46,295 bases of DNA from Candidatus Gastranaerophilales bacterium (GTDB lineage Bacteria; Cyanobacteriota; Vampirovibrionia; Gastranaerophilales; Gastranaerophilaceae), in NCBI GenBank assembly GCA_944326115.1, contig CALVCQ010000016.1, positions 1 through 46,295 on the forward strand, given 5' to 3'. Positions 19,177 to 27,648 of this stretch are shown here, in pieces. Each line of letters opens with the position of its first letter. Positions within the stretch are counted from its first letter, which is position 1. The notes beneath the pieces are model-generated. The model did no database searches. It worked only from the letters and a program-made list of their open reading frames with translations, and had not been told where the DNA came from. The position numbers were made by a program, and so were the translations under genes.

Positions 19177-19878
19177 TTAAACACAAAACTTAGCTGCAAA
19201 CTTTATATTAAAATGCTCTTCAAACCCGGATTTTAAAAGAACACAAAGACTATTTACATCAATTTCCGGCAAAAGTTCATTTAACGTCGTTATTTTAGAA
19301 CTATCAGGAATTTCTTTGAATATATTCATAATGAGTTCTTTGTCGTAATTAAACATAATCGAACCATGCTGCAGAATATAGCCTTGTTTTCTGTATTGCG
19401 CCGAACCGACTATTTTTTTCCCCTGATAATTCAAATCAGCCCCTGTTGAGAGCGACATACAGTATTCATAGTTTGTTTTAGCTTTCTTTTCTTGCGGGAA
19501 TGATATCACAATACCTGCTTTTTTAAATCCTAACACGAGAGCTCCGGATATCTCTTTATATGATTGAATAACAGATTCACCGTGAGTTAAAAATTTTACC
19601 GGACAAACAAAAGAATATGTAAGTTCTCTGTCATGCAGCAGAGCTCTGCCTCCTGTAAGCCGTTTTACAATATCTATTTTGTGATATGTACAAAAATCTT
19701 TGTTAATATGCGCTTCACTCTGATTCCGACCTAAAGAAACGCAGACAGGAGACCAGCCGTAAAATCTTAATACAGGTTCTGATAAAGACTTTTTAATAGC
19801 CGTATTTAAAATCAGCTCATCAAAATCCATATTGTATTTTCCTGTATTAATACAGTAGGGTATAAAAAATCCTGCCAT
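19177..19878 (-). CDS. lipM: LipM-type octanoyltransferase / lipoate-protein ligase family protein
   Basis: This 233-residue protein is of the BPL/LplA/LipB fold. Motifs are SLGRNQ at 48-53, VKRLTGGRALLHDRELTYS at 71-89, and C140 followed by the LipM-like block GKKIVGSAQYRKQG with ILQHGSIMF. The cysteine about 14 residues before the GKK lysines matches the acyl-accepting cysteine of LipM octanoyltransferases, which transfer octanoate from ACP to lipoyl domains. LplA ligases lack it, so I favour LipM, but a ligase cannot be excluded. The protein is shorter than typical LipM. It is the last gene of a trmL-nnrD-lipM operon, five bases after nnrD. Confidence 0.75.
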   Translation of the reverse strand: MAGFFIPYCINTGKYNMDFDELILNTAIKKSLSEPVLRFYGWSPVCVSLGRNQSEAHINKDFCTYHKIDIVKRLTGGRALLHDRELTYSFVCPVKFLTHGESVIQSYKEISGALVLGFKKAGIVISFPQEKKAKTNYEYCMSLSTGADLNYQGKKIVGSAQYRKQGYILQHGSIMFNYDKELIMNIFKEIPDSSKITTLNELLPEIDVNSLCVLLKSGFEEHFNIKFAAKFCV

Positions 19879-19883
19879 GTCAA

Positions 19884-20771
19884 CTAAACAGCCTCCGATA
19901 ATTTCTTTAAAGCAGCGGGGATAAATGCTATCTGATCTGTAGCCAGCACAGAATATTTTGTTAAATTTATTGAGGCAAGATCTCCGGTCAATCCATGTAT
20001 ATAAACTCCGAGAATCGCTGCATTTTCTACAGACAAGCCCTGAGCAAGAAGACCTGCAATCATTCCGGTCAATACATCTCCGCTTCCTGCTTTTGCAAGT
20101 GCACTATTACCGCTTGTATTGATAAATAATTTTGCTTCTTTTGTTGCGATAACGGTTTTGTTACCTTTTAAAACAACGCAGCATCCGAATTTTTCCGCTG
20201 TTAGAGCTGCATATTTTAATCTGTCAGATTGTATTAACTCAACGGGTGTTTTTATAAGCCTGGATAATTCAACAGGATGCGGGGTGATAACCGAATTTTC
20301 AGGCAGCGTCTTTAATTCTGACTTTGCAATTACATTTAGTGCATCTGCGTCTATTACTGTTTTGTGTTGTGAGTCCATCAGATATTTTATTAAATCTGCA
20401 ACAAAGTCACCGGTTGCCGGAGTATCAGAAAGTCCCGAACCAACAGATATTACATTATAATTGCTTATTATGTTCTTTAAATCTGAAAAAGCATCCGGAG
20501 CAATGCATTTTTTGTAATAATCTTTAAGCGGAAAGTATGTTACCCAGGGGCAGCTTCCTGCTATATTGTTAATTACCTGTTCTATAGTGGCGAGTGTAAC
20601 AAGTCCGGCACCGATTTTTAGCGGTGCTAATGATGAAAGATAGGCAGCTCCTTCATATTCATAGCAGCCAGCAACATTCAATACTTTACCGAAGGTTCCC
20701 TTATTGCTTTCTTCTGGTCTTGGCGGCAATAGTAATTTTGCTGTTGATAAAGTTATTTCTGTATAGTTCAT
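19884..20771 (-). CDS. nnrD: ADP/ATP-dependent NAD(P)H-hydrate dehydratase
   Basis: This enzyme repairs damaged (hydrated) NADH and NADPH at the expense of ATP or ADP. The 295-residue protein is the YjeF C-terminal (ribokinase-like) domain alone. Markers are KGTFGKVLNVAGCYEYEGAAYLSSLAPLKIGAGLV near residues 23-57, ISVGSGLSD, VIDADALNVI, VITPHPVELSRL, VVLKGNKTVIA, and the catalytic NTSGNSALAKAGSGDVLTGMIAGLLAQG. The N-terminal epimerase domain found in many bacterial NnrD/NnrE fusions is missing and not encoded nearby. Two bases separate it from trmL. Confidence 0.92.
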   Translation of the reverse strand: MNYTEITLSTAKLLLPPRPEESNKGTFGKVLNVAGCYEYEGAAYLSSLAPLKIGAGLVTLATIEQVINNIAGSCPWVTYFPLKDYYKKCIAPDAFSDLKNIISNYNVISVGSGLSDTPATGDFVADLIKYLMDSQHKTVIDADALNVIAKSELKTLPENSVITPHPVELSRLIKTPVELIQSDRLKYAALTAEKFGCCVVLKGNKTVIATKEAKLFINTSGNSALAKAGSGDVLTGMIAGLLAQGLSVENAAILGVYIHGLTGDLASINLTKYSVLATDQIAFIPAALKKLSEAV

Positions 20772-20773
20772 TA

Positions 20774-21238
20774 TTAATAACCCGTTTGCCTTAATGCTTC
20801 ATATACAACAATAGCTACAGAATTAGAAAGATTCAAACTTCTTTGTCCGTCCTGCATTGGTATTGTGATTGAATGGCTACCTTTTGACAAAAGTAAATCT
20901 TCCGGCAGCCCTCTTGTCTCCGGACCAAAAACAAGAAAATCGCCGCTTTTAAACTTTACACCGGTATAAAAATTTTGTGCTTTAGTGGTCAGATAGTAAA
21001 AATCATTGTTTGGAAATTCTTTCCATAAATCTTCTAAATGTTCAACCCTTCTTATATTGACAGAATCCCAGTAATCAAGACCGGCTCTTTTCAGATGTCT
21101 GCTGTCTATTGAGAAGCCAAGTTTACCTATAAGATAAACATCACAGTTTGTGCATGCGGCAAGACGCACAATATTGCCTGTATTTTGAGGTATTTCGGGT
21201 TCATATAAAACTATATTCAATTTTGTTTTTATATTCAT
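20774..21238 (-). CDS. trmL: tRNA (cytidine(34)-2'-O)-methyltransferase
   Basis: TrmL is a SPOUT-class enzyme that 2'-O-methylates the wobble base of certain leucine tRNAs. The 154-residue length is typical. Signature parts are NIVLYEPEIPQNTGNIVRLAACTN, LGFSIDSRHLKRAGLDYWD, the knot segment FLVFGPETRGLPEDLL, and IPMQDGQRSLNLSNSVAIVVYEALRQ. It is the first gene of a tight leftward operon with nnrD and the lipoyl gene, and is divergent from the cysteine-rich small exported protein. Confidence 0.94.
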   Translation of the reverse strand: MNIKTKLNIVLYEPEIPQNTGNIVRLAACTNCDVYLIGKLGFSIDSRHLKRAGLDYWDSVNIRRVEHLEDLWKEFPNNDFYYLTTKAQNFYTGVKFKSGDFLVFGPETRGLPEDLLLSKGSHSITIPMQDGQRSLNLSNSVAIVVYEALRQTGY

Positions 21239-21405
21239 TAGTCCTGTCCGTAAGAATAAAATCTATTTTATTTTACCACGTTTGGCAGAAAAGTTGTTTC
21301 TATAAAATAGTACTTTTAGTTATAAATGCGAGTAATTGTTATTTGTGCAAAAATCAATTAGCTTTTTATCGAGCAAATTTTAGTAATTATTTTCAAGGAG
21401 ATTAT

Positions 21406-21747
21406 ATGAAAAAAATATTCAGTGCAATCATAGCAATATTTTTATGCTGCAGTACAGCTTTTTCTGCCTGTGACAATTGTTCCCAAAACAGCAATAATTG
21501 CAATTACAGAATGCAGAAGAAAATGCTTCATAACCATAAAATGATAAAAAATAAAGTCATTAATGCTCAGGTGAAAGGCAAAATGCTTGCAATACAGGAG
21601 TTGTCAAAAGAAGATTACTGCAATAGCCCTGAGACCAAGCAAAAAATTGCCTGTTACCAAAAACAGATAGAAGATTTAACAAATCAAAAAATGTGTCTGA
21701 AAAAAGAATACAAGACCTCTTTACAGGCACTCAAAGCTTCACGTTAA
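21406..21747 (+). CDS. Small cysteine-rich exported protein of unknown function
   Basis: The start is placed at the ATG at 21406, five bases after AAGGAG at 21395-21400; the frame is open further upstream but without support. The 113-residue product has a signal peptide (MKKIFSAIIAIFLCCSTAFS, cut near residue 20). Then comes CDNCSQNSNNCNY and a charged helical body with further cysteines at DYCNS, IACYQ and KMCLK. Seven mature cysteines in about 90 residues suggest periplasmic disulfides or metal binding. The C-terminal half resembles a coiled coil. Its last codons overlap the convergent apeR stop by four bases. Confidence 0.65.
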   Translation: MKKIFSAIIAIFLCCSTAFSACDNCSQNSNNCNYRMQKKMLHNHKMIKNKVINAQVKGKMLAIQELSKEDYCNSPETKQKIACYQKQIEDLTNQKMCLKKEYKTSLQALKASR

Positions 21748-22970
21748 TCAAAATTTTTAAAGATTAGAGAAGTGTTAATTCCGCCAAAAGCAAAATTATT
21801 CGACATGATAATATCTGTGTCAATATTTCTTCCAGTTCCTGTTATGTAATCCAGCGGAGCACAGTTTTCATCAATATTATTTAGATTCAATGTCGGAGAA
21901 TACCAGCCGCTGTTTAACATTTTTAAAGATAATATTGCCTCTATTGCACCGCAGGCGCCAAGTGTGTGACCTGTATAGCTCTTTAAAGAGCTGATTGGTA
22001 CTGCACGTTTAAAAATATCGTATGTTGCTGTGCTTTCTGCTACATCACCCTGCAGTGTCGCAGTACCGTGGGCATTTATGTAACCGATATCATTTGAACT
22101 TATGCCTGCATCTTTTATAGCAAGTTCAAGAGCTCTGCCCATTGTTTCATGACACGGGTTTGTAATATGGGTTCCGTCAGTGGAAGTGCCAAAGCCTATA
22201 ATTTCCGCATAAATTTTTGCACCTCGTTTCTTAGCATGTTCGTACTCTTCTAATATAAGAGTTCCTGCTCCTTCTCCCAGAACAAGACCGTCTCTGTCTT
22301 TATCAAAAGGAGACGGAGTAAGTTTTGGAGTATCGTTTTTAAGGCTTGTTGCATACAATGTATCAAATATAGCAATATGAGAGGGATGGAGTTCTTCTGC
22401 ACCGCCTGCAATCATTACTGTTTGATAACCGTGTTTTATAGCTTCATAAGCATATCCGATGCCCATTGAGCCGGAGGTACATGCTGTTGAGGTCGGTATT
22501 AATCTGCCTTTAGTTTTAAAGTACAGGGAAATATTAACGGTTGTAGTCTGCGGCATCATTTTTATGTATGAGCCTGAATTTACACAGCGGACTTTTTTTT
22601 CAACATCCATTGTATAAAAATCTATAATGGATTCCAAAGACCCCGATGAAGAACCGTAACTTACGCCGGTCTGTCCGTTTGATATAATTTCGTCTCCTAA
22701 TAACCCCGCATCCTTTAAAGCGTCTTCAGAGACTGCCGTACTTAATACAGCAACACGCCCCATTGTTCTCAATACTTTACGGTTAAAATGCTCAGGAGTC
22801 ACAAAATCTTTTACAGGCGCAGCCAGACGTGTGTTCATATTCTGGAATTCATCCAGATCTTTCCAGTATTCAACACAGTTTTCAAATTTTTTTAAATTTT
22901 CGTATGCAGTATCAACACTGCAGCCAAGTGAACTGGCAAGAGCCATGCCTGTAACAACTACTCTTTTCAC
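21744..22970 (-). CDS. apeR: ApeR-like beta-ketoacyl-ACP synthase
   Basis: This 408-residue FabF-type ketosynthase has the complete Cys-His-His triad: C164 in STACTSG, H301 in NAHGTAT and H335 in SYTGHTLGACG. It performs decarboxylative Claisen condensation of an acyl group with malonyl-ACP. It is the last gene of the leftward arm, whose order KS-dehydratase-ketoreductase-KS equals apeO-P-Q-R of known aryl-polyene loci. By that synteny it is ApeR, the ketosynthase thought to start chain growth. It overlaps the ketoreductase stop by four bases. Primary fatty-acid FabF is less likely given the context. Confidence 0.85.
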   Translation of the reverse strand: MKRVVVTGMALASSLGCSVDTAYENLKKFENCVEYWKDLDEFQNMNTRLAAPVKDFVTPEHFNRKVLRTMGRVAVLSTAVSEDALKDAGLLGDEIISNGQTGVSYGSSSGSLESIIDFYTMDVEKKVRCVNSGSYIKMMPQTTTVNISLYFKTKGRLIPTSTACTSGSMGIGYAYEAIKHGYQTVMIAGGAEELHPSHIAIFDTLYATSLKNDTPKLTPSPFDKDRDGLVLGEGAGTLILEEYEHAKKRGAKIYAEIIGFGTSTDGTHITNPCHETMGRALELAIKDAGISSNDIGYINAHGTATLQGDVAESTATYDIFKRAVPISSLKSYTGHTLGACGAIEAILSLKMLNSGWYSPTLNLNNIDENCAPLDYITGTGRNIDTDIIMSNNFAFGGINTSLIFKNFD

Positions 22971-23719
22971 CTGTACATTCCTCCGTTTACGGAAATGACC
23001 TGTCCCGTGATGTATGATGAATCTTCACTCATAAGATAGTTAACAAGACTTGCAACTTCTTTTGCTGTTCCGAGCCGCTTCATTGGTATCATTTTTTTGA
23101 CTTCATCAACAGGAATCCCCTCAACCATATCAGTATCAATTACCCCCGGGGCAACGCAGTTTACAGTGATACCTCTTTTGGCAAGTTCAAGACTCAGGGC
23201 TTTTGTTGCGCCAATGATGCCTGCTTTTGATGCGCTGTAATTAACCTGCCCCCTGTTTCCGGCAAGACCTGAAATTGAGGACATTGTAACAATTCTGCCC
23301 TTTACTCTGTTTTCTATCATAGACATAACAACAGGTTTTAAAACATTATAAAAACCGCCGAGATTCGTATTTAAAACATCATCCCATTCATCGTCTTCCA
23401 TAACAGGAAACACATTATCCTTTGCAATGCCTGCATTTAAAACAACACCATAGTATGCACCGTTTTGTTTAATATCGTTTTCAATAATCTCTCTGCATTG
23501 AACCCTGTTTTTTACATCAAATTGCAGAACACCTGCACTGCAACCAAAAGTTTCTATTTCTTTTTTTACGTCTTGAGCTTTAGCCGGATTGCTGTTGCAA
23601 TGCAGTACAATTTCCGTGTCTGGATTATTTTTGGCTATATATAAAGCGGTTTGTGCTCCGATACCTCTGCTGGAACCGGTTATTAAAATACGTTTATTAC
23701 CCATGAACTCTTTCAACAC
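22967..23719 (-). CDS. apeQ: ApeQ-like 3-oxoacyl-ACP reductase (FabG family)
   Basis: This short-chain dehydrogenase reduces the beta-keto group on ACP with NADPH after each extension. The cofactor motif ITGSSRGIGAQTA is followed by VVLNAGIAKDN and the catalytic S148, Y161 and K165 (SSISG...YSASK). The C-terminus has VAPGVIDTDM and SYITGQVISVNGG. The first codon of the longest frame is GTG at 23719; the ATG at 23704 (MGNKRILITG) with AAAGAG just ahead is a good alternative. It sits between ApeP and ApeR in the same order as in known aryl-polyene loci. Confidence 0.87.
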   Translation of the reverse strand: MLKEFMGNKRILITGSSRGIGAQTALYIAKNNPDTEIVLHCNSNPAKAQDVKKEIETFGCSAGVLQFDVKNRVQCREIIENDIKQNGAYYGVVLNAGIAKDNVFPVMEDDEWDDVLNTNLGGFYNVLKPVVMSMIENRVKGRIVTMSSISGLAGNRGQVNYSASKAGIIGATKALSLELAKRGITVNCVAPGVIDTDMVEGIPVDEVKKMIPMKRLGTAKEVASLVNYLMSEDSSYITGQVISVNGGMYR

Positions 23720-23739
23720 CCTTTAATAATTAAACTCTG

Positions 23740-24189
23740 CTAAATAGCGGCAGTTTCGTCGTCTTTCGGCTGAAAAACATTAACCGTAGCCTTTGCGCAT
23801 TCTATATCATCATTATAGATAAAACAGTCAAACGAAACAAGCTCATTGTCCGAAAACACCTGATTAGCTTTAATTATATAAGTTTTGTCTTTTTCAAATT
23901 TTTCAATATGACATACATACTGTCTGCTGCCTAAAAGATAACCTATCTTCGGGGCAGTTTGATTATTTTTATAGTATGCAAAACAGCCTGCTGTTTGTGC
24001 CATAAATTCTATGCCCGCAAGAGGGGATATGCCGTTTAGTGTTTTATCGTATAAAACTTTATCCTCATTAATTGTAACAGAAGCGCATACAGTGTTTTTA
24101 TCCGTATCAACTTCCAATAATTCATCAATAAGTATCATTGGATAATCATGAGGCAATATTTTTTCAAGATTTTTTTCCGAAATACGCAC
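23740..24189 (-). CDS. apeP: ApeP-like hotdog-fold 3-hydroxyacyl-ACP dehydratase
   Basis: This 149-residue single-hotdog protein begins with a FabZ-like pattern: ILPHDYPMILIDELLEV, whose HDYPM position corresponds to the HRYPF active-site histidine. The helix SPLAGIEFMAQTAGCFAYY is the central hotdog helix. Residues after it (GYLLGSRQYVCHIEKFEKD) fit the family. In characterised aryl-polyene systems ApeP pairs with ApeI for dehydration. The ApeI counterpart here is fused to the AMP-ligase on the other arm. It lies 20 bases downstream of apeO and 20 upstream of the longest apeQ start. Confidence 0.83.
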   Translation of the reverse strand: MRISEKNLEKILPHDYPMILIDELLEVDTDKNTVCASVTINEDKVLYDKTLNGISPLAGIEFMAQTAGCFAYYKNNQTAPKIGYLLGSRQYVCHIEKFEKDKTYIIKANQVFSDNELVSFDCFIYNDDIECAKATVNVFQPKDDETAAI

Positions 24190-24210
24190 TGTCTGTTTTC
24201 CTTTACTCTT

Positions 24211-25380
24211 CTACTCTGCTTTGGCAAGTATCATAACTGCATTCGACCCGCCAAATCCAAATGCGTTGTTCATTACGTATTTTATATTATCTGCTGTTTG
24301 TCCGTATTTTACAAGGGAAAGAACAGGCAGCCTGTCATCATATTCTCCGTCAAACTTGTGCGGTAAAAGGTTGTTATGCTTGTTAATTTTTTCATCAAGC
24401 ATAGCACAGCACAAAGCCGTTTCAACGGCAGCTGCAGCACCGAGACAGTGGCCGGTTTGTGATTTTGTCGAACTGACAGGAACATTACTTTTAAAAATCT
24501 TATATACAGCATTTGCTTCCATCAGGTCATTTGTAATAGTTGCAGTACCGTGTAAATTTATATAATTAATATCCGTGCTCTTAAGCCTGCTTCTGTGAAG
24601 TGCTTCTTCCATAGCTTTTGCAGCCTGTACCCCTTCAGGGTCAGGGGTAGCACAATGGTATGCATCAGAGCTTTCTCCGATTCCTAAAATAGAGATTGAG
24701 GAATCTAAAGAAGCTTCTTTTTCGACCAAAAACAACGCTCCTCCCTCGCCTATATTTATACCGTTTCTGTTTTGGCTGAAGGGCAGGCAGGGTTTATCCG
24801 ACAGCACTTCAAGAGAATGAAACCCGAATACGGGCATTTTGCACAAAGCATCAACTGCTCCGGCAATTACTGCATCGCAGATATTATTTTCAAGAAGTTT
24901 TTGTGCTGTTGAAAAAGCTTTTATACCGGAAGTACAGGCGGTTGATACCCCGCTGAAATAACCTTCTAAGCCGAGGTATTTATGTAAAAAGCCGGCAGGA
25001 TTGCCTATTTGCGAGTGATCTATATCACCTGATAATGCGTATTCATCAACTCCGGAATTTGTTGTACCGATTACTACACCTACACGATTTTTGCCGTATT
25101 TTTTTATCGCATTATCAATTTTGTCTTTTATCTGATTATAACAGTGCAAAAGTATCCTGTTACAGCGCAAATTATATTTAAAATCCTGTATTTGGGGCAA
25201 TTCTGTTTTTATTTTTCCAAAATAAAATGAAGAACCTTTTACAATTGAATCATCAAGTGTTAAAAAATCAGAATCTTCATTTATTGCATTTTTAAACATG
25301 GTTGAAATATCATCACCAATAGAAGAAATTGCACTGTATGCATTTATATAGACTTTATGCTCTGTACATGTTTTTTTCAT
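24211..25380 (-). CDS. apeO: ApeO-like beta-ketoacyl-ACP synthase
   Basis: This 389-residue ketosynthase has the triad C149 (STACTSG), H277 (NLHGTAT) and H311 (SQTGHCLGAAAA). In known aryl-polyene systems ApeO works as a heterodimer with the inactive chain-length factor ApeC, which here is the first gene of the opposite arm, transcribed divergently. It is somewhat shorter and more divergent than ApeR in this locus. It is the first gene of the leftward operon, starting 65 bases from the repeat element at 25446. Confidence 0.84.
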   Translation of the reverse strand: MKKTCTEHKVYINAYSAISSIGDDISTMFKNAINEDSDFLTLDDSIVKGSSFYFGKIKTELPQIQDFKYNLRCNRILLHCYNQIKDKIDNAIKKYGKNRVGVVIGTTNSGVDEYALSGDIDHSQIGNPAGFLHKYLGLEGYFSGVSTACTSGIKAFSTAQKLLENNICDAVIAGAVDALCKMPVFGFHSLEVLSDKPCLPFSQNRNGINIGEGGALFLVEKEASLDSSISILGIGESSDAYHCATPDPEGVQAAKAMEEALHRSRLKSTDINYINLHGTATITNDLMEANAVYKIFKSNVPVSSTKSQTGHCLGAAAAVETALCCAMLDEKINKHNNLLPHKFDGEYDDRLPVLSLVKYGQTADNIKYVMNNAFGFGGSNAVMILAKAE

Positions 25381-25445
25381 TAAAGTCTTTGCCTTTTTGA
25401 TAAAAATACAAATTTATAATATGATAAATATTAGCACAAATAATG

Positions 25446-25758
25446 TTGTCCGAGAAAAATTCGTGATAAGGAGCAAAGCGACGTGAACGAATTTTTTGAG
25501 TGTCATTTGAAAAGGTGAGCAGGTGCCGGCTGCGTTGAGCGGAATCAGACTGGCACGCCGTGTGCGGAGCACCCAGTGCCACAGCGAAGGAAAACGGTGA
25601 GTTTTCCGCAGCGTCTGATTTCAAGACAGCGGAATTCCGGACGGGTGAAACCCGGTGAGCGAGTGCGAAGCTGACGGCAGCGAAGCGTAGTCAGCGGCAG
25701 CAACGAGCGGGAAGGAATTACAAGAAAGCCGGCGGCAACTGCGACACTAGATTAGATA
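25446..25758 (+). repeat. Composite stem-loop repeat element, copy B, between the two Ape operons
   Basis: This GC-rich block occupies almost the entire divergent intergenic region. Its ends match those of copy A (18704-19099). Its internal module 25623-25644 matches 41-62 at 20 of 22 positions. Hairpins seen include aaaaattcgt/acgaattttt, ggaaaac/gttttcc, cgggt-gaa-acccg and gctgac/gtcagc. The right end runs into the first base of the apeC start codon. No other gene is visible; divergent promoters must lie in or beside it. Confidence 0.7.
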
Positions 25759-26330
25759 TGATATCCGTTTTGCGGAGTAGAGATTTGGAATTTTTTATAA
25801 AGACATACTGTAAAAAGAATCCTGAGGATATCGATGTATCTTTCCTGCCTGCTATGGTAAGAAGAAAGCTTTCTGCACTTGATAAAACCGCACTCTGTAT
25901 TCTGAACGAATGCTTTTCCACACTTGATAATAAAGAAAAAAATATAAAAATTGTATTTGCTTCACAGTACGGAGAACTTGACCGTTTGAAAAAACTAGTG
26001 AAGCAGTATACTGAAGAAAATGAAGTTTCTCCGACTACATTTAGCGGCTCTGTTCATAACAGTGCAGTAGGGCAGTTTTCTCTTTTAAATAAAATCACGC
26101 AGAGCTACAATTCAATTTCGGCAGAAGATTTTACATTTGAAGCCGGTTTAACGGAAGCTGTGATAACAGCAAAAGACTGCAGCGTTTTGTTTTGCTATTG
26201 CGATGCAATTACTCCCGACAGTGCATACGGGTTTGGCTGTATAATTAGCCCCGGTAGTACACCGAATGCAAAATACACAGACAACAAACTTTATTATAAA
26301 AACGAATCGGGTGAAAAATGTATATTCTAA
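25758..26330 (+). CDS. apeC: ApeC-like ketosynthase-N-terminal domain protein (chain-length-factor type)
   Basis: This 190-residue protein matches the 'beta-ketoacyl synthase, N-terminal' family PF13723. Conserved stretches are AMVRRKLSALDKTAL (about 32-46), VFASQYGEL, and SPTTFSGSVHNSAVGQFSL (about 92-110). It has no Cys-His-His triad and only half a thiolase fold, so it cannot condense alone. In aryl-polyene systems the equivalent pairs with ApeO and limits chain length. It is the first gene of the rightward arm. Its ATG lies directly at the end of the repeat element with no good ribosome-binding site. It overlaps apeD by 13 bases. Confidence 0.82.
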   Translation: MISVLRSRDLEFFIKTYCKKNPEDIDVSFLPAMVRRKLSALDKTALCILNECFSTLDNKEKNIKIVFASQYGELDRLKKLVKQYTEENEVSPTTFSGSVHNSAVGQFSLLNKITQSYNSISAEDFTFEAGLTEAVITAKDCSVLFCYCDAITPDSAYGFGCIISPGSTPNAKYTDNKLYYKNESGEKCIF

Positions 26331-27064
26331 AACTGTGGAGAAGTTTTGTTGTAGTTTTTTTATTTGCATTTTTCGGCGCAGGTGCAATACTGATTAATTA
26401 CATTGTATTTCCGTACATTTCCGTATTTTTAAAAAAAGAAGAAAGACGGCAACACTACTGTAAGGTTGTTCATAAAACATGGAAATTTTTCTGCGATTTG
26501 ATGGAAAAATCAGGTACGATAAGAGTGATTTTGACTAATCCTGAAAAGCTGAACAATCTTCACGGAAAAATTATAGTTGCAAATCATCCGAGTTTTATAG
26601 ATATAGTTTTGTTAATCGGTCTTTTGCCTGATACTGTATGTATTGCAAAAAAAGAAATTAAAAAAAATATTTTTATGGGAAATATTGTCAAATCGCTTTA
26701 TCTTATAAATGACGAAGACAATAAACAACTTTTAAAAGACGCATCAGAAATACTCTCTCAGGGGTATAATATAGTGATTTTTCCGACAGGTACAAGAACG
26801 GAAGAAGGAAAAGCTATGAAACTCCATAAAGGTGCAGCGCTTATGGCACTGCATACAAAAGCTGATGTTATACCGGTTCATATAAGCTGTGATTACAAAT
26901 TCCTTGCAAAGCATCAAAAGATTTATGATGCCGGCATAAAGCCGATAACATATACAATTACCGTGAATGAAGAAATAAGGACAGAACACTTTAACAAACC
27001 GGAATTAACAAACATTCAAATAAGAAACCGCATAAACACTGCAATAAAAGCAAGAATTCAATAA
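26318..27064 (+). CDS. apeD: ApeD-like 1-acyl-glycerol-3-phosphate (PlsC-type) acyltransferase
   Basis: This 248-residue protein has one N-terminal membrane segment (SFVVVFLFAFFGAGAILINY), then the PlsC catalytic motif NHPSFID with H90 and D95, and the later FPTGTRTEEG and VIPVHIS motifs. Such enzymes move an acyl group onto a glycerolipid-like acceptor at the inner membrane. In aryl-polyene loci a member sits in this position and probably helps build the lipid to which the polyene is attached. Acceptor identity is not readable. It is co-translated with apeC and followed by a 59-base gap to the ACP pair. Confidence 0.83.
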   Translation: MYILKLWRSFVVVFLFAFFGAGAILINYIVFPYISVFLKKEERRQHYCKVVHKTWKFFCDLMEKSGTIRVILTNPEKLNNLHGKIIVANHPSFIDIVLLIGLLPDTVCIAKKEIKKNIFMGNIVKSLYLINDEDNKQLLKDASEILSQGYNIVIFPTGTRTEEGKAMKLHKGAALMALHTKADVIPVHISCDYKFLAKHQKIYDAGIKPITYTITVNEEIRTEHFNKPELTNIQIRNRINTAIKARIQ

Positions 27065-27123
27065 CAACCGTGAATTGACTTTGATGTATGCTTAAGCTAT
27101 AAATAAAATGAGAAGGAAACATT

Positions 27124-27381
27124 ATGACGCTGGAAGAAGAATTAAAAAAACTCATTATAGAAGTGCTGGAGCTAGAGGACATTACACCTGAAGATATCAA
27201 TACAGAAGAAGCGCTTTTTATTGACGGACTTGGGTTAGATTCCATTGATGCGCTGGAGCTTGGTATGGCGCTTAAAAAGAAATATAATCTTAAGATGGGC
27301 ACGGATAAAGAAGAAAACAAAAAGTATTTTTATTCAGTAAAAACACTTGCTGATTTTATAAGAAGCCGGCAAAATAATTAA
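27124..27381 (+). CDS. apeE: ApeE-like acyl carrier protein
   Basis: This 85-residue acidic four-helix ACP carries the phosphopantetheine attachment serine S40 in GLGLDSIDALEL. It has a good ribosome-binding site (agaagga) ahead of the ATG. Together with the ACP nine bases downstream it forms the dedicated carrier pair of this locus. The KKKYNLKM stretch and the KYFYSVKTLADFI helix match the aryl-polyene-type ACPs more than housekeeping AcpP. Activation is expected from the local phosphopantetheinyl transferase. Confidence 0.87.
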   Translation: MTLEEELKKLIIEVLELEDITPEDINTEEALFIDGLGLDSIDALELGMALKKKYNLKMGTDKEENKKYFYSVKTLADFIRSRQNN

Positions 27382-27390
27382 AGGAGCAAA

Positions 27391-27645
27391 ATGGGTTCTG
27401 AATTTACAAGAGAAGATATTGCAAAAGAACTTAAAGATATTCTGGTGGAAGATTTTGAGATTGATGCAGCCAGAATAACTCCTGATGCCAACCTTTTTGA
27501 AGATTTGGAATTTGACAGTATAGATGCAGTGGATCTTGCCGTACGTCTGCAGGATTATACCCAGAAAAAGATTTCACCAAACAATTTTAAACAAATCAGA
27601 ACAGTAAATGATGTTATAGATGCAATAGAAGAACTTGTAAAATAA
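27391..27645 (+). CDS. apeF: ApeF-like acyl carrier protein
   Basis: This second 84-residue ACP has the attachment serine S43 in DLEFDSIDAVDL and a helix-rich acidic body. GGAG lies just before the ATG. Paired, sequence-distinct ACPs are standard for aryl-polyene and related flexirubin-type loci, one probably loading the starter and the other carrying elongation. The division of labour here cannot be told from sequence. Confidence 0.87.
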   Translation: MGSEFTREDIAKELKDILVEDFEIDAARITPDANLFEDLEFDSIDAVDLAVRLQDYTQKKISPNNFKQIRTVNDVIDAIEELVK

Positions 27646-27648
27646 CGG

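Noticed and set aside
25355-25624. 89-codon leftward open frame upstream of apeO
   Set aside because: It runs through the repeat element; its composition follows the repeat rather than coding sequence.
18704-25758. Composite transposon bounded by elements A and B
   Set aside because: They are in the same orientation, contain no transposase gene, and enclose conserved housekeeping genes.
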